A stretch of 64,000 bases of DNA. Origin: Aurifilum marmelostoma (lineage: Eukaryota > Ascomycota > Sordariomycetes > Diaporthales > Cryphonectriaceae). The position numbers and the translations under genes were made by a program. How positions within the stretch are numbered: position 1 is the first letter of the stretch; every line of letters starts with the position of its first letter. The notes beneath the pieces were generated by a model that was not told where the DNA came from, did no database searches, and saw only the letters and a list, made by a program, of their open reading frames with translations. The stretch is from NCBI GenBank assembly GCA_027559495.1, contig JAMXSV010000008.1, forward strand, positions 1,984,001 through 2,048,000, written 5' to 3'. Shown here piece after piece: positions 57,113-64,000 of this stretch.

Positions 57113-57967
57113 CTAGTCCTCTGATGAGAAACTTGGTCGATCGGAAGCGCTATGAAAAGATCCGGCTGAGATTGAGCTTGCGTCATCATCTTCCAAAAGC
57201 TCAGATACTTCCATAATGACACGACGTGCGCGAACTGGCCCGTTGCTTCTGTAATCATCTGATGGATCATTAAGAGGAGAATGGGTCTGCAGCAAGGAGT
57301 AGCCACGACCAAGTCGATTGTGCTGAGTCCCAGTTCGGCTTCCTGATCGAGAAGGAAGTGACCGCCCCTGTGGTTCAGATACACGGTGTCGACTCGGGCG
57401 GGCTTGATAACTAGCTTCATCTTGTATCATTGGCACAAATGCCTGTGGTCTTCCTGGAAGGGGCCTCGTTGGTACATGTCCCGATACGTCAGAGGCAAAG
57501 CTATGCCCCTGAGCAGAGGAACCGACCCCAGCCCTGGTTCTTGATGCTGGCTGCGCTCGAGACGGAGAATGCCCGCTAGAAGACTCGGAGAAAGCACTGC
57601 TCTCGACATCGTCATGTTGATCTGCCTCTCGGCGATTGTCAACAGCCTCCTCTCCCACATCGAAGAGTTCGGGTTCTTGGCCACAGCGGTGTCGCTCCGG
57701 TGATGAATTCGGAGCATTGCTCTCATGGCCCCTTGCGCTGTGTGAAGACTCGCAGGTATACGAGTCATAGCTGTAGGATCCATGTCTGGATGTTGGCCTG
57801 CCCTTTAGTGAAAAGTATTCCAGTGCTGATCGGTTTGGAATATCGGAATGGGTGTCAACAAGCCTAGCCTCGCGGAGACAGCCAAGGGGGAAAGACTTCA
57901 ATTTTGACCTGCAGACTCCGCATTTGCATTTGGGAGCCTTTTGCTTGCCCTCTTTGTCGGACGGCAT
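57113..57967 (-). CDS. Hypothetical protein with CxCxxC and ALEYF motifs
   Basis: A single minus-strand frame of 284 residues. The N-terminus is Lys-rich with CKCGVC (about residues 14-19), which might bind metal. At about residues 48-56 comes ALEYFSLKG, similar to the duplicated ALEYFACKKK of the gene 2.6 kb downstream on the same strand. The remainder is Ser/Arg/Pro-rich and acidic, with a basic RARRVIMEVSELLEDDD segment near the end, and is probably disordered. It has no signal peptide. I do not recognise the family. Confidence 0.52.
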   Translation of the reverse strand: MPSDKEGKQKAPKCKCGVCRSKLKSFPLGCLREARLVDTHSDIPNRSALEYFSLKGRPTSRHGSYSYDSYTCESSHSARGHESNAPNSSPERHRCGQEPELFDVGEEAVDNRREADQHDDVESSAFSESSSGHSPSRAQPASRTRAGVGSSAQGHSFASDVSGHVPTRPLPGRPQAFVPMIQDEASYQARPSRHRVSEPQGRSLPSRSGSRTGTQHNRLGRGYSLLQTHSPLNDPSDDYRSNGPVRARRVIMEVSELLEDDDASSISAGSFHSASDRPSFSSED

Positions 57968-59522
57968 GTTGCTTGTGGAATGATATGTTTTGTATTCGAG
58001 ATAATCGGCAGGCTGACTTTTGAATGAATTGTCGACTTGGGGTAGATTTTCTGAATTCTAGCAAGACAACTTTGACGGAGGTCTTGATGATTTAGGGCTT
58101 TCCTGGTGTCCAGGAGCATTTCAGCGTCAAGATTGCCTTTTCACAAATTGTCCCGAGGCCGTTTTGTAGGGATAGGTCAGATATCCATGACTTTCAGATG
58201 CACATGAATTGGCTCTTGCTTGGCGTCATAGCTATATCTGAGTATCACTTGTTGAACAATTGTTATCACTTGGTGCAGATTATTCTTGGTCGTCTTGATG
58301 GGTCAGTGCCCCAAGAAATTATACTCACTTGGCTTTCATAGTATTTCGTTGCTCCTCTGTCACAGATTACTTCTTGACTTCACAAGCCAGCCATAGAAGA
58401 GTGTGCAAATGAGGTGTTTACATCCAACTCTGAATTGGTATAACCTCAAGCAATGGGCTCAGGAAGCATGGCACCTCAGCGCGGATGATCAAATGCTGCA
58501 CACAGTCACCCAGGCTTGTGATTCATGCATCTCGAGCAATCATAATGAACATTTAGATTGGCCCTACCACCATGTTCAGTCTTTCTAAGGATACTGTGTG
58601 CCGGTTAGCTTCCTGATCTCGTGAAGTTGTTGGGCCCACTGATGAGCATATACACAAATATCTTCCTCTAGCTCTTGTGCATCACTGTCCCCAAGGGCCT
58701 GGAGCCTTGGGCCAATGTCAGTCATGTCTGTCATGTGAATCAAAAGTGCTATAAGCACTGGAAGAGACTCATAGTAGCAGTAGTAGGATCAGGGAGATGT
58801 AAGCCAACTTGAATTCTATTATAGCGTAGGATAGCTAAACTACTAAAAGGCACCATAGTCTGAGATGGGCATCTCAAAACATTCAGGAACACTGTATGAG
58901 GAACAGGGATGAGGACCATAGGCACTACTTTTTCAGCTGGTCTTGATTATGTAAGAATTGGGCTGCAGGGGATAGAGTGACAGGGTCATGGATGGGACGC
59001 GAGCTAACCAGACCTAGCTAGCAGGTAGTGACCGTGGCTGATGCAGCAGCAGCAGCATCAGGTCGCCTCCCATCGATAGCAAAGAACCTCAAGCAACAAA
59101 AATCCCCAGACAAAGTGCACTGACACGACCTGTTGTCCACCACCTTTCCTTCCCCCCGAACCCCCACCAAGGTAGGGCGCAATCTATCAGGCCCCCTCTG
59201 GTATCTTCTACTCCGTTTGTAAATCCCCCATCATTCGTTCCTTTTGATGATCTGAAACTGCGCGCATCTTTGGAGTCAAATGCGACCCAGCTGTCTGGTG
59301 GTGGACAGCCATTTCTAATCACCATCACCATCACTTCGTACTTCACTTGCCTTACATCCTCCTCCTGCCCTCGTTGTATCCTCGACCTTACGTCAACGCG
59401 CTCTCCTGCTTCGTTACCACCGGAATACGCGATTCTTTCACGAAAACCCTCGGGCGCCACCGGCTCTTTGCAACTCTCGCCACCCGAATCTATTGTTGCA
59501 ACAGGCTCGACCTTCTGGCAAG
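57968..59522. other. Divergent intergenic region, 1.55 kb
   Basis: It lies between the divergent hypothetical gene and RPB2. The first half is AT-rich. The last about 400 bases, rich in C and T, are probably the RPB2 promoter and 5' leader. No gene is supported. Confidence 0.55.
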
Positions 59523-62500
59523 ATGGCCGACTATGGCGAGGATGTATGGGAGAACGACTTCGGTGGAGATGGTGATGAGGGTGACTACGACGACAGTTTC
59601 ATCACTGCTGAAGACTGCTGGACTGTCATCTCCTCGTTCTTCAACAGGAAGGGCCTCGTCTCCCAGCAGATCGACTCGTTCGACGAATTCACGAACAGCA
59701 CCGTCCAGTCCCTGATCGACGAATACTCCACCGTCAGCCTCGACCAGACTCTTCCAGAGACCGATGACGATGAGCCGGCACGCATTCGCCGATACGAGAT
59801 CAAGTTCGGCAACATCTTGATGACCCGTCCGACCCTGACCGAGGCAGACGGCAGTATCAAGAACCTGCTTCCTTACGAGTGTCGCGACCGAAATCTCACC
59901 TACTCCTGCCCACTTTACGTCAAGATAACGAAGACAGTGTCGGTCGCGAGGGAGAGAAAGGTCGGCGTCAACGAGATGGATGCCGATCAGCACCAGCACT
60001 GGGTCGAGACTGGAGAGCTGCCCACCACGATTGCATGGGACCAGGACCAGGCCGAAGATGACTCGGCGTCGAAGAACAAGGGCACGCCAGAGCACCTGCG
60101 TGACATGGTATACATCGGAAAATTGCCCATTATGGTCAAGTCTCAAATATGCCATCTGCGCGGTGAGGACGATGACGGCCTGTTCATGTTGAACGAGTGT
60201 CCCTACGATCAAGGTGGCTACTTCATTATCAACGGTAGCGAGAAGGTCTTGATCGCACAGGAGCGCTCCGCTGCCAACATTGTGCAGGTCTTCAAGAAGG
60301 CTCAGCCAAGCCCCGACCTGTATCAGGCTGAGATCCGAAGCGCTCTGGAGAAGGGTTCGCGCCTCATCAGCTCAACGACGCTCAAGCTTAAGGCCAAGGG
60401 CGAGACTGCGCGGGGTGGCTTTGGACAGACGATCCAAGCAACCCTGCCCTTCGTCAAGAAGGAGATCCCCATCGCCATCGTTTTTCGTGCCCTCGGGGTC
60501 ATCAGTGACGAGGACATCCTGAATGCCGTCTGTTATGACCGCCAAGACACCCAGATGATGGAGATGTTGCGGCCTTGTATCGAGGAGGCCTTTGCAATCC
60601 AGGAGCGGGAGGTTGCTTTGGATTACATTGCGAAACGTAGCAATATGGGACACAGCGCCTCCAAGATCCAGCGGATGAAGAATGCCAAGGAGATCCTGCA
60701 GAAAGAGTTGCTGCCCCACATTGCGCAGACAGAGGGTTGCGAGACTCGAAAGGCCTACTTCCTTGGATACATGACGCACAAACTTCTACAGTGTGCCCTG
60801 GGCCGGCGCGACACCGATGATCGTGACCACTTCGGCAAGAAGCGTCTTGACCTGGCTGGCCCACTCTTGGCAAAGTTGTTCCGCAACATCGTCAAGAAGC
60901 TGACGGGCGATATGATGGCATACATGAAGCGGTGTGTCAGCGAGGGCAAGCACTTTGATCTCGCCCTGGGCATCCGCCACTCCACTCTCACGAATGGTCT
61001 CAAGTACTCCCTTGCGACTGGCAACTGGGGCGAGCAGAAGAAGGCCATGAGCTCCACGGCTGGCGTCTCTCAGGTTCTGAATCGATACACCTTCGCCTCT
61101 ACATTATCTCACTTGCGGCGCACGAACACTCCCATCGGACGTGATGGCAAGCTGGCCAAGCCTCGCCAGCTGCACAACACCCACTGGGGTCTGGTCTGCC
61201 CTGCAGAGACCCCCGAGGGCCAGGCTTGTGGTCTTGTCAAGAACCTGTCGCTCATGTGTTACGTCAGTGTTGGATCACCCGCGGAGCCCATCAAGGACTT
61301 CATGGTCCAGCGCAACATGGAAGTGCTCGAGGAATACGAGCCCGGCGCCAGCCCCGATGCCACCAAGATCTTCATCAATGGTACCTGGGTTGGTGTTCAC
61401 AGCCAGCCGGCACACTTGGTCACTCTTGTGCAAGAGCTCCGACGCCGATGTATCATCTCTCACGAGGTCTCTCTGGTGCGAGATATCCGTGATCGCGAGT
61501 TCAAGATCTTCTCCGATGCCGGTCGTGTGATGCGACCCCTGTTCGTCGTCAATACACCGGATAATGAGACAGGAGCTGAGGAGGGGACTCTGGCCCTGAC
61601 TAAGGAGCACTGTAGGCGTCTCGAGGATGATGCAAAGTACTCCAGGAAGAAAGACGACGAGGATTACTTTGGCTGGGATGGCCTGCAGAACAGCGGTGTC
61701 ATTGAGTACCTCGACGCCGAGGAAGAGGAGACGGCCATGATCTGTATGACTCCGGAAGATCTTGAGGACTTCCGTCAGCGCAAGCTCCGAGGAAAGGACG
61801 CCAAGGACGAAGAACCCGAGGACGACGGCCGGAGCTTGAACGCCCGTGTCAAGACCAGGATCAATCCGGATATTCACATGTACACCCACTGTGAGATTCA
61901 TCCTGCCATGCTTCTCGGTATTTGCGCCAGCATCATTCCCTTCCCGGATCACAATCAGGTGAGCAAAAAATCCCGGATGTCCCTTCATGACTGCACACTC
62001 GCTAATAACATTTACACAGTCCCCTCGTAACACTTACCAATCGGCTATGGGTAAACAAGCCATGGGCTTCTTCCTGACCAACTACTCTCGTCGCATGGAT
62101 ACAATGGCCAACATCCTCTACTATCCCCAAAAGCCGCTTGCCACGACCCGCTCCATGGAATTCCTGAAGTTCAGAGAACTACCGGCTGGGCAGAACGCCA
62201 TCGTCGCCATTGCCTGCTACTCTGGATACAACCAGGAAGATTCCGTTATCATGAATCAGAGCAGCATCGATCGTGGCCTGTTCCGCAGTCTGTTCTTCCG
62301 TTCTTATACCGACTCGGAGAAGCGCGTCGGTATCAACGTCGTCGAGTCATTCGAGAAACCATTTAGGAGTGATACTCTCCGTCTGAAGCACGGCACATAT
62401 GACAAGCTGGACGACGATGGAATCATCGCGCCAGGTGTTCGTGTATCCGGTGAGGACATTATTATCGGCAAGACGTCGCCGATCAACGCCGAAAACCAGG

Positions 62501-63494
62501 AGCTCGGTCAACGCACCGAACAGCACGTGAAGCGCGACGCATCCACGCCCCTCCGAAGCACGGAGAGCGGTATTATTGATTCTGTTATTGTCACGACCAA
62601 TCAGGATGGCCTACGCTATGTCAAAGTGCGCGTCCGAACCACCAAGATTCCTCAGATTGGTGACAAATTTGCCTCCCGCCACGGTCAAAAGGGCACTATT
62701 GGTGTCACTTACCGACAGGAGGACATGCCGTTTACCCGAGAGGGTATCACGCCAGATATCATCATCAACCCGCACGCTATTCCATCTCGTATGACCATTG
62801 CTCACTTGATCGAGTGCCTCATGTCAAAGCTGGCGACGCTGAAGGGCATGGAGGGAGACGCGACCCCGTTTACCGAGGTCACGGTCGACTCGATCTCAGA
62901 ACTTCTTCGCCAGCACGGGTATCAGTCTCGTGGTTTTGAAGTCATGTACAACGGACACACGGGCCGCAAACTCAGAGCGCAGGTCTTCTTCGGCCCGACG
63001 TACTACCAACGCCTCCGTCACATGGTGGACGACAAGATACACGCGCGTGCTCGTGGCCCAGTACAGATCATGACGCGCCAGCCCGTTGAGGGTCGTGCCA
63101 GAGATGGTGGCCTGCGTTTCGGAGAAATGGAACGTGATTGTATGATTGCTCATGGTGCCGCTGCCTTCCTTAAGGAGCGCCTGTTTGAGGTTTCAGATGC
63201 GTTCCGAGTCCACATCTGCGAGATTTGTGGACTCATGACGCCCATCGCGTGAGTCCTTTCTTTCCTTTCTTTGCCGTTATTGCATGGCCCTCACCCCCAT
63301 TCAATCACATTACTGACGTGCTATACTATAGTAATCTCACCAAGCAAACTTTTGAGTGCCGACCCTGCAAAAACAAGACCAAGATCGCACAGGTCTATAT
63401 CCCCTATGCTGCCAAGCTGCTCTTCCAAGAGCTTGCGGCTATGAACATTGCCTCGCGTATGTTCACGGACCGCTCGGGTGTCACCATCAGGTAA
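59523..63494 (+). CDS. rpb2: RNA polymerase II second-largest subunit Rpb2
   Basis: Three exons, 59523-61958, 62020-63248 and 63332-63494, give 1,275 residues. The family's most conserved blocks are present: NGSEKVLIAQERSAAN, THWGLVCPAETPEGQACGLV, the active-site SGYNQEDSVIMNQSSIDRGL, and GDKFASRHGQKGTIG. The C-terminal zinc site is formed by CEICGL and, after the last intron, CRPCKN. Rpb2 together with Rpb1 makes the Pol II catalytic cleft and binds template and nucleotide. The gene is complete and the reading frame clean, with coding GC bias throughout. It is a standard phylogenetic marker and would identify the source organism. Confidence 0.97.
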
Positions 63495-64000
63495 CAGCTT
63501 CATCGGCGCTCTCTCTCTGGTTTGCGCTTAGCGGACTCATATGCGCCTCCCGTGCCTCCATCACCTCGTGGCGCAGTTGGGTGGCTGCGTGGTCAGAGAG
63601 GCACATGAGTAACAAAATGGTATGCATGGATTTCGGCGTTGGAGTTGCTGGTATTCAATGGAGGAACGGGTCCTACACACACCAGGAGGGATGAAAAACG
63701 GAAACGCCCTGAAGACGAGCCCGGGAGCATTCTCTGGTTCGAAGAGACTTCTATGGTAGATAATCACCAAATCAAAGCGATACCTACCGATCGAAATGAT
63801 TCGTCACAAAAACGAGGGGCCGGGTGGAGCTGGCGTTACAGACCGAAATTGGAACCCGAGGCGATTCGCGAATTTTAAAGAGAGAACAAAAATACCGCCA
63901 GTTTATTATGCAATCACAGACCGGAAAGAAACTTTAACCACATGATCGATTTTTGTGTGATCGGGGGAGTATTGTGTCCATGAGAAGCGATGTGTGACTT
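63495..64000. other. RPB2 3' flank
   Basis: Probably the 3' UTR and terminator region. Short frames present here carry no domain. No gene is supported before the window ends. Confidence 0.55.

Noticed and set aside
59490..60212. Minus-strand frame of 240 codons antisense to RPB2
   Set aside because: It mirrors the codon bias of RPB2 and has no recognisable domain.
1..64000. CRISPR arrays, prokaryotic operons, insertion sequences or rRNA genes
   Set aside because: The window is eukaryotic with spliced genes; no direct-repeat arrays, transposase motifs or rRNA-like sequence were seen.

Overview
The window is nuclear DNA from a filamentous ascomycete, most likely a Sordariomycete. Genes have short GT-AG introns with CTAAC/CTGAC-like branch sites just upstream of the acceptors. 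The recognisable genes are typical of Pezizomycotina: a Som1/Flo8-type LisH regulator, a Ste2-type pheromone receptor, a secreted tyrosinase, a fungal P450 and an indoleamine 2,3-dioxygenase. Exon joins were worked out by eye from splice signals, reading phase and family alignment from memory. I cannot name the species.

Layout. 1.9-19.6 kb is mostly conserved housekeeping sequence: the LisH regulator (minus), a 4.5 kb gene-free upstream region, TRAPP subunit Bet3 (minus) diverging from the U5 snRNP 40 kDa WD40 protein (plus), a two-helix membrane protein of unknown role, and a seven-zinc-knuckle Gis2/CNBP protein. 21.4-25.3 kb is one long gene joining a protein-kinase-like domain to a C-terminal Cys/His zinc-binding domain. 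25.7-38.7 kb is accessory: a predicted secreted aldo-keto reductase, a secreted ML-domain (NPC2-like) lipid-binding protein, a cytochrome P450, a secreted tyrosinase and an MFS transporter, with AT-rich spacers and no backbone synthase. 40.2-45.4 kb holds the pheromone receptor followed by the most unusual locus of the window. 46.0-53.7 kb holds ESCRT-I Vps23/TSG101, indoleamine 2,3-dioxygenase and a secreted beta-rich protein. 54.0-58.0 kb holds three small minus-strand genes of unknown function, two of which share a short ALEYF-type motif. 59.5-63.5 kb is RPB2, the second-largest subunit of RNA polymerase II.

Main discovery candidate. From 42327 to 45443 a single reading frame runs about 1,039 codons without any frameshift but is interrupted by four stop codons (TAG 42678, TGA 42855, TAG 44481, TAG 44901). 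Sequence between and beyond the stops keeps coding character. All four stops would become Trp codons by A-to-I editing, and each lies in the loop of a short perfect inverted repeat. This is what is expected of the stop-interrupted genes that Sordariomycetes restore by ADAR-independent A-to-I mRNA editing during sexual development. The gene sits directly downstream of a mating pheromone receptor. A decaying pseudogene remains the alternative; RNA-seq from fruiting bodies would decide.
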